Source: Leucocoprinus leucothites
Lineage: Eukaryota; Basidiomycota; Agaricomycetes; Agaricales; Agaricaceae
Direction: 5' to 3'
DNA: 64,000 bases
Assembly (NCBI GenBank): GCA_013368445.1
Contig: JAACJO010000040.1
Span: 92,295-156,294, forward strand
A program made the position numbers and the translations under genes. The notes under the pieces are model-generated. The model was not told where the DNA came from, did not search any database, and worked only from the letters and a program-made list of their open reading frames with translations. Below, one piece after another: positions 10,401 to 22,700 of the stretch (position 1 is its first letter; the number at the start of each line of letters is the position of its first letter).

Positions 10401-11445
10401 GGATAAACACGAAATGTATAAACATGTATCATCTCTCGATTCAACTTTTTCTTCTTCTTCTTCTAATCGTAATTGTATTTCTGTGGTTACTGACGCCTCT
10501 GTTCCACTTGTAGGTTCCCTTCAGGCGGTTTCGGCGGCACATTTATATCACGGCGGACGACAAGTGTCCCATGCAAAACAGGCTAGCGGTCGGGCGTCAT
10601 CTACTGACGCTGAACTCTATTCCATCCGTATTGGCATCGCCAAGGCCATTTCCCTTCAGTGCGACCACATCATCCTTATCACCAACTGTCTCCCAGCAGC
10701 CAAGCTGGCAGTCGATCCTTCCATACACTCAAGCCAATCCCATTCCATCCAAGTCTGCCGGCTCCTATCCGATTGGCTCACAGCTAAACCCACTTGTTCT
10801 ATTGACTTCTGGGACATACCTTCCAAATGGTGCTGGAAACCCCATCTCAAAGTCCATAAAGACGTCACCTCCACACGCATACATGCCCCCCCTCGATTAG
10901 GTGCTACTCTCAACTTCTTGCGACGCAAAATCACCAACGACTGCCAGAAATCCTGGGAGTCCACTTTCTGGAAGAAGAAGTACCGCGGCAGTGGTTTCCT
11001 TCTTTCAAAAAAGAATCGCAAGTTCCTCATCCCCACTTACGTCAAAGGGGGTACCTGGCTTCCCTTAGCCAATGAATCACCATCATTATATGCGCGTATG
11101 TCCCGTGCCATCCTCAACCATGCTCCTATTGGAGCCTATCGCAAGAGGTTCTTCCCCCTCGAGCCCAAGTCTTGTCGCTGTGGCCATTGCCTGGAAACAC
11201 GACACCATATCCTATGTTATTGTCCCCTCTATCCCCTCCGCACCCAATGGATACAGTGCGCCTTCCCTCAGTATGAGTTCCTTGTCGAGTTCTTGAAAAA
11301 GAATCCGGCCGCTTTCGCTTTTACCAACCACGACACACGTTCACCGCTGCCTCAAGCTCCTGTGCCTGCCGAACCAAATGAAGGTGAACTTTACTCTCTT
11401 ATTTCATCTCTCTTCTTCTCCCTTGAGTCCGATCTCTGTGTATAA
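7492..11445 (+). pseudogene. LINE-A1 ORF2: endonuclease, reverse transcriptase, RNase H
   Basis: 1318 codons in one frame with only two in-frame TGA codons (9880-9882 and 9952-9954) and no frameshift. Residues ~1-250: APE-type endonuclease (LQEPPW near 41-46, GGDFN near 155, SHDNSVIDLI near 207, LDHAP near 236). Residues ~450-850: RT (SAPGPDHVSWKHLK, FDIAQFFPSLNHE, GVGQGSALSPIL, catalytic FVDD near 683). Residues ~1000-1110: RNase H (VVTDAS, STDAELYSI, and LITNC where the A2 copy keeps LITDC). Near 1228 a C-terminal Cys/His motif CRCGHCLETRHHILCYC. The start follows the ORF1 stop by two bases, suggesting reinitiation. The second TGA position reads CAA in A2, and the first reads CAA in LINE-A8, so both look like former CGA codons. 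Confidence 0.93.
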
Positions 11446-11586
11446 CACCTCGTTCAATAGTCTCTATCGAGTCTTTTCTATATTGCTGGACTAATTGTGT
11501 ATAGTCTTTGTCTTAAGCGGTCTTCGACTGCTTTGTATACCCCAGCTTGCTGTAGAGTACTGTTTGTTTGTAATATTTAGTTGAAA

Positions 11587-11608
11587 GCGGACTGCGATCG
11601 AGCACCGC
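11587..11608 (+). other. LINE-A 3' terminal stem-loop
   Basis: GCGG at 11587-11590 pairs with CCGC at 11605-11608, and an inner TGC pairs with GCA, followed by TATAAATTCATTGATTT and the poly(A). The same stem is kept in LINE-B as GCAG/CTGC (37298-37319) and in the short element at 28118-28207 as CATGG/CCATG. Position just before the tail suggests a recognition structure for the RT (inference). Confidence 0.55.
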
Positions 11609-11648
11609 TATATAAATTCATTGATTTAAAAAAAAAAAAAAAAAAAAA

Positions 11649-12125
11649 TCTGTTCAGGAGCTCCTGGACATAGTGGGACTGGGAAAGCAAAATAGTGTGG
11701 GCTTCAAGATCCTGCTTGACCTGGACAGAGAGGAGAAATGTAGTGGCTCCCAAATCACACAATTTGAAGTGTTTCTGCAGCTCCAGCACTGTGGCATCCA
11801 TGGCAGCATCATTCTTCGAAACAAGGGTGATATCATCAATGAAAACAGGCACTATGACCTTGACTTCACCCTTGGAGTAGATGTAGATGGAACTGTTGCT
11901 CTGGAGTCATTTAAAGCCCAGGGAATCAAGCACAGTGTGTAGCTTCTTGTTCCACTGCCTAGCTGACTGTTTGAGGCCATAGAGCGATTTGTGCAGCTTG
12001 CAAACAACGTTTGGGCCTCCCTGGTGATATCCTTCAGGCTGCCTCATGTAAATGTCCTCATCCAGCTCTCCATAGGTGAATGCAGAGGAGATATCCCCAG
12101 ATCACATTTTGAAGCCTTCCTTGGC
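11649..12125 (-). pseudogene. Ty1/copia reverse transcriptase fragment
   Basis: On the minus strand it encodes the RT segment equivalent to about 22965-23445 of copia copy 2, including the catalytic VFIDDITLVSKN and ending near VQELLN. It carries single-base differences creating a stop. It lies between the poly(A) of LINE-A1 and the oligo(T) of LINE-A2. It overlaps in content with, but is not the missing continuation of, copia copy 1. Confidence 0.88.
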
Positions 12126-12328
12126 TTTTTTTTTTTTTTTTTTTTTAAATCAATGAATTTGTATAGTGGTGCTCGATCGCAGTCCGCTTTCAACTAAATA
12201 TTACAGACAGACAGTACACTACAGCAAGCTGGGGTACACGAAGCGGTCGAAGACCGCTTAAGACAAAGACTATACATGATTAGTCCAGCAACATAGATAA
12301 GACTCGAAAGAGACTATAGAACGAGGTG

Positions 12329-15300
12329 TCATACACAGAGATCGGACTCAAAGGAAAAGAAGAGAGATGAAATAAGAGAGTATAGTTCACCTTCATTTGG
12401 TTCGGCGGGCACAGGGGCTTGAGGCGGCGGTGGACGCGTGTCATGATTAGCAAAAGCAAAGGCGGCTGGGTTCTTTTTCAAGAACTCGACAAGGAACTCG
12501 TACTGAGGGAAGGCGCACTGTATCCATTGGGTGCGGAGGGGATAGAGGGGACAATAACATAGGATATGGTGTCGTGTTTCCAGGCAATGGCCACAGCGAC
12601 AAGACTTGGGCTCGAGGGGGAAGAACCTCTTGCGATAGGCTCCAATAGGAGCATGGTTGAGGATGGCACGGGACATACGCGCACATAATGATGGCGATTC
12701 ATTGGCTAAGGGAAGCCAGGTGCCCCCTTTGACGTAGGTGGGGGTGAGGAACTTGCGATTCTTTTTTGAAAGAAGGAAACTGCTGCCATGGTACCTCTTC
12801 TTCCAGAAAGTAGACTCCCATGATTTCTGGCAGTCGTTGGTGATTTTGCATCGCAAGAAGTCGAGAGTAGTGCCTAAATGAGGGGGGGCATGAATGCGTG
12901 TGGACGTGACATCTTTGTGGACTTTAAGGTGGGGTTTCCAATGCCATTTGGAAGGGATGTCCCAGAAGTCGATGGAACGAGAGGGTTTGGTCATGAGCCA
13001 GTTGGATAAGAGTCGGCAGACTTGGATGGAGTGTGACTGGCTCAAGTGTATAGAGGGATTGACTGCTAGCTTGGCTGCTGGGAGACAGTCGGTGATGAGG
13101 ATGATGTGGTCGCAATGAAGGGAAATGGCTTTGGCGATGCCAATATGAATGGAGTAGAGTTTGGCGTCAGTAGACAACGCTCAACTGCTAGCTTGTTTTG
13201 CATGGGACACTTGCCGTCCGCCACAATATAAATGTGCCACCAAAACCACCTGAAGGGAACCTACGAGTGGAACAGAGGCATCAGTAACAACCGAAATACA
13301 ATTACGATCAGAGGAAGAGGAGGAAAAGGTTGAATCGAGAGATGATACATGTTTATACATTTTGTGTTTATCCAAGCGATTGCAGGGGTGAAAGTGAATG
13401 GAATCGGAAAAGATGTCCATAAGACAAGATCCAGGCTTTGGTTCAGGAGCGAATGGAGAAAAGGAGTCAGAAAGATGAGAAAGAGAACTATCTACATCGA
13501 CAAGAGGGCCTTTGACTTTAGCTTTTTTGGCTGGAGTGAGAAGGCGAAGTGATTGGGGATGAGGGGAGGAGTTAAGAGAGAAACTATCAGATAAAAGAGA
13601 TTGTAACACATGATTAGAAGGTAAAGTAGAGACTCAATATGATGAATGAATAGCTAATTTACGAAGATGGAGGTGAATTGGAATAAGTCCAGCAATGCTT
13701 TCAGTGCCGCCTGATGGGGAAGTACAGAAGGCACCTGTGATCCAGAGAGCCGCACGTCTTTGCATAGATGATAAGGATTTGAGAAGTGCCTTGTTACAAG
13801 CACCTTCAAAGTACCAGAGTTGGAATCCATACATGGCCACAGGAACAACGCATGACCTATAGAGCAGACATTTTTGTAGAGGGAGGAGGCCTCAGGTGGA
13901 ATTGCCTAGCATACCCATAGCTTTTACTGTGGATAATGCTTTGGTAGAGTAATACCGAATGTGTTCTTGAAATGATAGACAATGGTTGAAGTAAAAACCT
14001 AAGTAATGCCAAACATGTTTAGGATGTAGTAGAGGGCCGCCAACATCAGATAAATCAAGGGGGGGATTAGAGTCGTTATGACGTTGGAAGAAGTGAAAGA
14101 CCTCAGATTTATTGTCTTCAACGACAAGCCTGAGATCGGTGCAAATGGAGTTAATGATGGAATAGGCTGATTTGAGGGAAGAAATAGTGTCAGTATAATT
14201 CTTCGCTTGAGATATACAAAGCCCATCATCAACAAATGATAAAAGGGAAGAAGGGATAGACTGTAGTCGAGCACGTTGGTTGAACATGAACATGAGGGGC
14301 GCTAGATAGAGCATGAATAGAATGGGTGATAAAGCGGAGCCTTGCCCTATGCCAACATCCACATCATGGGTGTCAGATAGGAAAGTGTTCCACATGAATT
14401 GAGTGGATCGACCTATGAGATAGTGAGAGAAGAAGTTAACAAGTTCTGGGGTGAACCCCTGATGTCGTAGAATATTAGTAAGGATTTCGTGGTTTAGGGA
14501 GAGGCAAAATTGGGTGATATCAAAAGCACATATACTGGTAATCATACCTTTAGTCCATCCAGCCCGAATAATATGAGTGAGGAATACTCCTGCATCCTCA
14601 GTGGATCATTGAATAACTCCACCCATTTGATTGGGATGAAGAATATCTAGAGATACCACTTCATACTGCAAGCGGCAAGCAATCATCTTCTCAATTAATT
14701 TACCTAAAGTGTTTAGTAGAACAATGGGACAAAACACTTTCGGTGTATCATAGGCCAGTTTATTCGGCTTGGGGATGATGATAGAGACCGGGTCCTTAAA
14801 GTGACTTGGCCAGTGAGAGAGATGTACCCACGCGTTAGCAATGAGTATTATGTTTTTGAGGCATTCATTGTGGGCGACAATGGACTTTAGATGTTTCCAG
14901 GAGACATGATCAGGCCTGGGTGCTGAGGAGTTAGCGCATGAGGAAAGGGATTTGGTGAGTTCTAGGACGGAGAAGTTTGTCCAGGAACGGGGGGGAAGGG
15001 ATTTTATTTTGTTCAGAATGTTAGAGCTTACCAGTCGACCAGATGCTGAGTTGTATGATGAATGGAGTGCATTCCATAGGTCCAGAAGATCATTGCAAGG
15101 TTGTCCTTGATAGTGGATACCCTCAATGGCAGGGAGTTTGCGTTGTTTTACCCATTCCATGAGGTCCCAGGGTCGCTTGTTGGTCGATGCAATTTCATGG
15201 ATGTGTGCATCAAAGAAGGAACGCTTAGCAGCTCAAGTACCTGCTCTGAATGCCTGCCAGTCTTTACGATCCTTTGTTCTTCTGTAGGTAAGAAGAGTCT

Positions 15301-16282
15301 TGGAGTAGTGAGGGTTCCACCATTCCTCTGACCGGTTAGTAATCCATACAATCTTAGAGTTCATAATCCAAGATTTGTTAATGATATGAGAAATAGAGTC
15401 AGAGATATCATTCAGACAAGAGGTAGAATGAATGTCTGAGCAGTCAAGGGCTGCTAGATGCTCAGAGACTTGAGAAGTGAAAGCCATCTCTTCATCACTA
15501 TCTTTTGGTATTACATGTTTTTTATAATTAATATAATCTGGGCAGATTGGAAGATTAATGATCAAAGGTGCGTGATCCAAAGAAAGCCTCAAATTAACAT
15601 CAATAATATGGGGGGTAGAATTGTTAGTGCAAAAAATGAGATTGATAACCGAATTGTCATGACTTTCAATGGAAGAGAAATGAGTCGGGGATAATGAGGT
15701 TGGTGAAGACCTTGTGAGATTGAAGCCGTCCGCCAACTCTGTTAGAGTTATAGCTGACATAGGAACATAAGTAGCTGAAGGGTCCCATTCTGGAGATCGA
15801 CAATTAAAATCTCCTCCCATATAAATAATATTAGGGATGTCAATGAAGTTTGTTGAAAGGAAATTGATCGCTGATGAGGATGAGTCAGAGTATATGTTAA
15901 GTAGATGAATATAGTTACCCTGGTTGAATAGTCCCAAGATTTGTATGTCACGATGGTTGACCCACTCTTGTCAAAGAATGGGTCTCATGCGGAGTAGTTG
16001 TCTATGAACATAAGTCAGAGTATGGGGTCAAGGGTCATTAGGCTTAGTAGGGCGAACTATACACAGCCATTCAGGGTGAATAGGAGCACCAATGACATCA
16101 TCCCCTTCAGGGTTAGTCGTAGAAGGTGCCTTTCGAATGTGATTCCATGGGGGTTCTTGTAGAAAAATGATTTCGAAGTCCAGCTTTTTGGACTTGAGTA
16201 TAGTATCAACCAGGACATAAGAGCATCCAACGTTTTGCGAATAGATACAAATAGAAGAGATGGGTTCGTTCTTACTAGACAT
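12329..16282 (-). pseudogene. LINE-A2 ORF2, inactivated by in-frame stops only
   Basis: Exactly 1318 codons, the same as A1, with no frameshift along the whole length. Interrupted by roughly eight stops (near 16025, 15970, 15230, 14603, 13889, 13631 and 13178, plus one or two neighbours), nearly all TGA where A1 has CGA, CAA or another CGN codon. Endonuclease (GGDFNCRSPEWDP), RT (GIGQGSALSPIL, FVDD), RNase H (TDAKLYSIHI, ILITDC) and the C-terminal CRCGHCLETRHH motif are all recognisable. It uses the same ATG two bases downstream of the ORF1 stop. Confidence 0.92.
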
Positions 16283-16284
16283 AT

Positions 16285-19043
16285 TTAAACAGCAACTCCG
16301 CCACCGGAGCAATTGGAATTGGCATGAATGGTGCGTGTGGTGCGTGATTCAGCGGCTTTGTTAGAATACCAGGCTCGGTTGAACCTGTTCCTCCAGAATG
16401 GACATCTAGTATCGTTTGCATGATGATCACCTTTGCAGTTCAGGCATTTGAAGTTCTCCAGGTGAGGACATGGGATGCCCTCGGGAGTGGCATCACGGGG
16501 GGGATTGGATTTGGGGTTGGCCTTACAACACCAGGCCATGGTTTGATGGTTTTCAATGTGATGAGGGCCACTGCAAATTTGACATTGTGCACCAAGGGTG
16601 TAGCACGCATGAGTGGGATGACCCCAATGCCAGCAGTTCCTGCACTGTGCAATGCCAGGGTGCATGCTGGTAGCACGGATAGTTCTGATATGTCGGCCAA
16701 AGTTAATAGTATGGTTGACCAACATCTTGGCCTTAGTACCATTCTGGGAATCCCAGATGTCGAACCACACAACTGCCGTGTCCAACTTTGGAGAGGTTTT
16801 CATAACGTGAGGGCAGGTGGTAAGAATAACATTTTCAAACAATGATGATTGTCCGAGGGCTTGTTCCACGAATGCGGGGGATAGGGGGTTAGAGGAGTTG
16901 GCTACCCAGTAAGGGACACCTACAATCTTAAGGAACGATTTGGATTGTGGGAGACGGGGCTCGATAGGGATAGTGTCTCCCAGTTGCCAGGCTTTTTTGA
17001 GCCAGGACTTGATGGTTTCAAGGTCGGCGGGAGAAGCGACACCTGAGGTAGCAATTGATATGCCGTTGTACGATTTGTGAACTGACTTGACTCGGAGTTT
17101 GGACTGAGCAACAGTAAGACCGCGATTACAGAATTCTGCTGCCTTATTAAAGTCTTTGATCCAGTCAGCGATGATATTTCCCTTGAAAGGGATAAGGACT
17201 TGGTGATGGGTAGGTCTGTGCATGGTCATTTTGGGCTTAGCATGTGAGGCATTTATGGATGAAGGTTCGGGTGCTTGAGGTTTAGCACCTCCGAAACCTG
17301 CCTTGTACATAGCAAGGACTTTGTCATATGATAATTCAGGGAAGGTGAGTATCATTTCTTGCATCCTAACCCCGTCAATGTTGGAAGAGGAATTATTGAA
17401 GGAAGAAGTTGTTGGCTGGACACCCTATCGGGCAGCATCAGCAAATGGCACATTTGTTTTGTTAAAATGTTCCATAAGAGGTTTGGTGGATATCTTACAG
17501 TCAGGAGGGGGAATGGGAGGTGGCATGTCAGAGGCACTCTTAGGGTAAGGTTTTGATGGCTGAACCTGGCCATCAGAAGAGGGATGCCCAACTGAGTGCT
17601 CGAAGTTTCCATTCCCATTCCTAGGGGTCACATGATTGGAAGGTGGAGGGGGAGGGGCCTGGGAAACACGGATAGGGCCTGCAGGCTTAGAAGATATAAC
17701 ATCATTCTTTGCCTTCAAGGAGCCTGACACAGACGAAATGTTACGTGCCTTACCAGAAGACATACTGTCATTCTGGGGGAGGAGGGGGGTGCCCTCACCG
17801 GGAGGGGCTTGGTTGATGTTCATTTGGTTATCATTGATTCGAGCTGTAGGATTAGTTTGCCCAACGACAATGCCAGGCAGAAATAGGGGGGTAGGGATGG
17901 TAGACAGAGAAGGTTTACGTGCCTTTTTTCCCTTCCCTTTACCCTTAGGAGGGGGGGAAGAGTCTGTCATGGGGATATCTGGAGGCGGGCTGTAGTAGTC
18001 CCTTAACACATCAATGATGGTGAGACTGCTTTCACCATTAATAGGAAGCTGGTCCCAACCTGTTTCGAACAAAGTTGTGAGTAAACAATATATTGGTTCC
18101 CCCAACTGGGGAACTCTTAGGTCCTTTCTGCCTGGCTGTAATCCTAATGCAGCACAGTGTTTAAAGAAATTCATAGCATATTTAAGCACCTCAAGTGCTT
18201 TGAAAGTAGCTTCACCAACAATAACAGTCTCTTTGGTGGCAGTGTTCAATGGATCCTTAAGATCCGGCAGATGTGGCTGTGCAGGCCTAGGTTCTTGTGG
18301 CTGTGTGGTGATGTCACCAGTGACATCATGTGTGACGTCAGGTGTGATGTCATTAGTATCAGATGAACTGGCAAAGAAGGTAGCCAGAGTGCCAGTTGGC
18401 ACAGCATTTACTGACTCAGCAGATCCATGGATTGCATGAGGCAGCCTTGAGGTGGGTGGGGGTCCAAAGATCCGAATGGTAGGCTCCCCGTTTGTGATTA
18501 TCCCATCCTCTTGGTCGCTCTACACATCCCCACAAGAGTCCAAATTCAGAGGATTAGGTTTTTTAAGCTCACCAAGAAATCCCTCGTCAAATGGACAGAA
18601 GGGAATGGGTGAATAGGAGCCATCATATGCACCTATCGATGCAGTTCTTGAGACAGCTTTGGGTGTGGTGTCCAATCCTTGACGGATGTCACGAGCACAG
18701 GCTTGTTTAGTGTGCGATGAGGGAAGAGGAGGAGTTCTAAAGGATTGTGAGGCTGCATGGGAAAGTGCAGCAGGAGTGTTTACAGGAGAGGAAGGGGTTG
18801 ACGATTTAGATGAGTCAGAGTTGCTCTCACCACTTTCTTCTTCATCAGATCCAGCTCTAGATGGGGCAGCCAACTTGGCATCATCACGAACTGAATGTTT
18901 AGTCAATTTGATAGAAAGTGCTGGTGAGGCAGAGCGGTCACGCTTGGAGATAGAGACATGTGTTTCAGTGTTGGTGATGTTCATGGGTCTGAAGACGGCG
19001 GAGGGGTACCCTTAAGGTCTACCCAATGCGATGGTGCAGTCAT
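16285..19043 (-). pseudogene. LINE-A2 ORF1 (gag-like zinc-knuckle protein)
   Basis: The start is taken at 19043 because LINE-A5 and A8 read MT(V/A)PLHW from the equivalent ATG; in A2 a one-base deletion near the second ATG (18984) shifts the frame, so the readable protein begins MNITNTETHVS. Stops occur near 18518 (TGG to TAG) and near 17424. The order is a Ser/acidic N-terminus, DVT repeats, the KGKGKGKK patch, the central MTMHRPTHHQVLIPF domain, and three knuckles. About 919 codons, the only full-length ORF1 of the young copies. Confidence 0.88.
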
Positions 19044-19124
19044 AACAGTATAATTTGTAGTCAGTATAGTAGTAGACACCGTCAAAGAAATCAATGATGG
19101 TGGTTAGAGGGAAAGAAGGTTTCA

Positions 19125-19588
19125 GGGATAGTGGAATGAGAAATGGCCGGAACGCAGCAAAACTTGTTGTAGTCATGGAGACACGCGAGATCGATGGGTG
19201 TGCATGGAGGCAACTGGAATGATGTGAAAACAAAGGAGAAAATGCGAAAACATTGGATAGGAGAAGAGGAAGACAGTTGAGGAAGAAATGGGGCAAAAGT
19301 CGTTGTCTGAGGCTTCTAGAGGCCAGGGCCTATAACCTGTTAGAAGGTGATGCACAGGGGACATGTGGGAGGTCCTAGAAACCAGAGAAATTGCCCAGGG
19401 AGCTCACAACTCACACAGGAATCTGTGGACAACTGTAAATGACTGAGAGTCAAGAAAGCATCCACAGGAGAGTTGAACATCCAGTCAGGTGATCTACAAC
19501 TGACTAAGCAACCTCTGCATCAACTCTAACTTTACACATCAACAAATCAATCACAAATACTTGTAGACTGTCCAGAGCACATCTGACA
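19125..19588 (-). repeat. Inverted copia leader and 251 bp LTR
   Basis: The LTR occupies 19338-19588 on the minus strand (complement starts TGTCAG, ends CTAACA), followed leftwards by the primer-binding site and ~210 bp of leader. At 19588/19589 the LTR outer end abuts plus-strand copia leader (CCCACTTCCATTCC), exactly the sequence that would follow the inverted leader in copy 1. So the LTR-leader unit is flipped relative to the rest of copia copy 2. Confidence 0.9.
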
Positions 19589-19782
19589 CCCACTTCCATT
19601 CCTAATCACTCTATCCTAATCCTAATATTCCTCTGCTCCTCCCGTACCAACTGTTGCCCCGTTCTGCTCTGAACTTTGCCAGTCCGTCGATCCCACCATT
19701 TGCCACATATACCCCTCATTACATGACCACCAACCCTTTCCTTGTCGCCCTACACCGCATTTCAGCTTCCTAGTCCGCCCAG

Positions 19783-22700
19783 ATGTCTTCCTCTAGCCCC
19801 AACTTTGACAAGCTCAATGCCACCAACTACTCTACCTGGGCAGGTGAGATGCAGGCATGGCTCCAGGCCTCTGGCCTGTGGAGACTGGTCAAGGGTGAAC
19901 TCCTAAAGTCTGAGATCCCTTCCCCCACTACCCAAGCCACCTTTGACTCTAGGGAGGCCTGGAATGCAAAGGCTGACAAGGCTGCTGGCTGGCTATATCT
20001 CATGGTGGAACTGGACCAGAGAGTTCACTTCACTGATAGGGATGATCCTGTCCAGATGTGGACAGATTTACGAGCTGTGCACCTCCAGAGGCGTCCTGGC
20101 ACTCGTTTTAATGCCTATGACGACCTCTTGAACATCAGGAAGGCTGAGGATGAGTCCCTGCAGTCCCTCATCAACAGGGTGGAGGAGAGCATGAAGTAAA
20201 TCCAAAATCTTTGCCCTGATGACTTTGACCTCAAAGGCCTGGATGAGGAGCTCGCTTCTATGGCTCTAATCTGAGCCCTGCCCACTGAGGAGTACTCCTC
20301 TTTCATTTCCTCTCTCCTCCTCAAGGACAAACTTGACAAGGCTGCTGTGCATCAGGCCTTTGTCACTGAGGACACCCAATGTCGCAGGAGGGCCATAGAC
20401 CTTCCCTCTTCCTCCTCTGTGCTTTCTGCCACCTCCAGAGGCCTCAAAACGGCGAAATCGACCGATCCATGTGGCTGGTGTCACAAAACCGGTCATACAG
20501 AGGCCAAATGCTGGAGAAAGGACAAGGATCGCCTCAAAGTTCAAGAGGACACTCAGAACGCTCCCCCCTGGTCCAAACGACGTGGAAACCGTGCCAACAA
20601 GGCCCAGGAGGACTCTGATGGCTCCCCTGCCCCTCCAGCATCTGGAGAAGCAAGCAGAGTCACAGAATTCACTGGAAATGCAAGTACAAGCTCCCCCTCC
20701 ACTCCTATCACTTCCCCCACTTCTCCAGCCTCTTCCCCACCCCTCCAGCTCGATGCTGACTTCCATTGGATTGCAGACACAGGTGCTATGTCACATATGA
20801 CCCCACACCGTCATTGGTTCAAGAAATATACCCCCTGTTGCATACCAATCAGATTAGCAGACAACTCTGTCATATATTCAGCTGGGATGGGTTCAGTGGT
20901 CTTTCAGCCTGTTATGGGCGGAAAAATGGCTGGAGCGGTCGAGTTTTCATGTGTACTGCATGTTCCGGACCTCCGGAGTAATCTCCTGTCTTGTCTATAC
21001 CTCACACGAAATAAGGGGTTCAATATATCGATTTCCTCGCATTCTATGGCCTTTAGACTCAAGGGAGAGACTCTCTTCACTGCCTCCATTGATTCCACCA
21101 ACTCTGCTGTCCTCAATGGCACTACCATCGCTTCTGAGACTGCTTTTAGCATCTCCACACTTCCTGCTGACCTCTCACTCTGGCACCGTCGCTTTGCACA
21201 CCATAATTATGCTGATGTGAAGAAGATGATACAGCAGGAACTGGTTACTGGGCTTAAAATCAACTCCTCAGCTCAGCCTGATGCAGTTTGCGAGCCCTGC
21301 CTTGCTGGAAAGATGCACTCCCTTCCTTTCCTGCCCTCAGCCAACCACAATCGTTCCCCACTCGAGTTGGTGCACTCAGACCTCCATGGACCGCTCCCAG
21401 TGCCTACCCACAGTGGCTACAAGTACTGGATGACGTTTATTGATGATTCTACGCGTTTTTGAGCTGTCTACCTGCTTAGGGCCAAGTCAGAAGCCTTTGA
21501 AGCGTTCAAGGAGTACAAGGCTTGGGCAGAGAACCAGCTAGGAGCGAAAATTCGCACTCTACAGGATGATAAAGGTGGTGAATACATGTCCAATGCATTT
21601 TTGCAGTTTACCAAGGACTGTGGCATTGAGAGGCGTCATTCCACTCGCAACAGGCCCCAGCAGAACGGCCTAGCTGAGAGAGCCAACAGGACTATGGGGG
21701 AACACATTACAGCCATGTTAGCAGAGTCTGGACTCCCTCCCTCATTCTGGGGCCACTGTATTGCTTCTATGGTCCATGTGTGGAATAGACTTCCTACAGC
21801 TCCTCTCCCCAATACTACACCCTTCCAGGCATTTTTCAAGCGCAAACCAGACGTTTCCCACCTCAGGGTATGGGGGTGCACTGCCTATGTGCATATACAG
21901 TGAGATAAGCGGAATTCCTTACAGCCTCATGTCGAAAAATGCGTTTTTATTGGTTATCCAACTGGGTACAAGGGCTGGCTGTTTTACAAGCCCACCACTC
22001 GCCAAATTCGCATTTCTGAGTGAGCTGACTTTGATGAGAGGTACTTCCCATGTCTCACAGGCTCCAAACGCGACGATGTGCCATCTTTTGCGCCCCCTGG
22101 ACCTCCAGCACCTCCTCAATCTTCAAGTAGCTTTTCTCCACCTTTTCCTCCACTTCCTCCATCCTCTGGCTTTCCACCGCTCTCAGATGAAGGGGGTGAT
22201 GTTGACCAGCCTCCAGGACGTCGATCTGAGGCTCCTGAGCCACCTAGAGTGCCAGCTCGGACCCAGCAGCCCCCAGAGTCTCCCAGTCACTCTCCCAAGT
22301 CTGAGGAGCGATCCCTGCCTCCCAGTCCATCTGTAGAGCCCTCTGACGCTCCAGAGACTCCCAAGGCTGGTCCTAGTGTTCCTCTTCGATCTGGTGACTC
22401 CCCATCAGACTCTGATGATTCTGACATCTCCTATGCCACTCCTATTGGTCCAGCACCTCCCAGAACGCCTCCTCAGGTTCCTACACCGCTTGCGCAGCCC
22501 CCACGGCCTCAGCGACGCTCCACACGACCTCCAGCACCCAGGACAGCCTACTGGCTACTGGGGAAACCTCTGCTCTTCCCTCCAAAGGACCAGGAGCAAG
22601 GAAACTATGTTGATGCTGACTATGAGGTTGTAGAGTTTGCTGGAAGTGTTTCTGGGCCTGATCCCCACAACTACAAGGTTGCTATGAAGGCCCCGGATGC

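Larger units (their letters stand above)
4333..11648 (+). mobile_element. LINE-A1, nearly complete non-LTR retrotransposon
   Basis: Starts abruptly about 110 codons into ORF1 and ends in a 21-A tail (11628-11648). It carries the rest of ORF1, the complete ORF2, and a 3' UTR of about 180 bp. A second LINE-A is nested in it (6058-6867). It is the best preserved and most CpG-rich LINE-A in the window. The left flank is copia copy 1 in sense, the right flank copia in antisense, and I see no target-site duplication, so it is either 5'-truncated with a target rearrangement or was rearranged later. EN-RT-RNase H order with two ORFs fits the Tad1/I group of fungal LINEs (inference; needs phylogeny). 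Confidence 0.9.
12126..19124 (-). mobile_element. LINE-A2, full-length non-LTR retrotransposon
   Basis: Oligo(T) at 12126-12146 marks its 3' end; the 5' end, near 19118-19124, begins with the CTTTCCCTCTWACCACC motif found at the start of every complete LINE-A here. Length about 7.0 kb, with both ORFs colinear. It gives the reference structure for the family: short 5' UTR, ORF1, two-base gap, ORF2, ~200 bp 3' UTR, poly(A). The 5' flank is copia leader in antisense. No clear target-site duplication. Confidence 0.92.
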
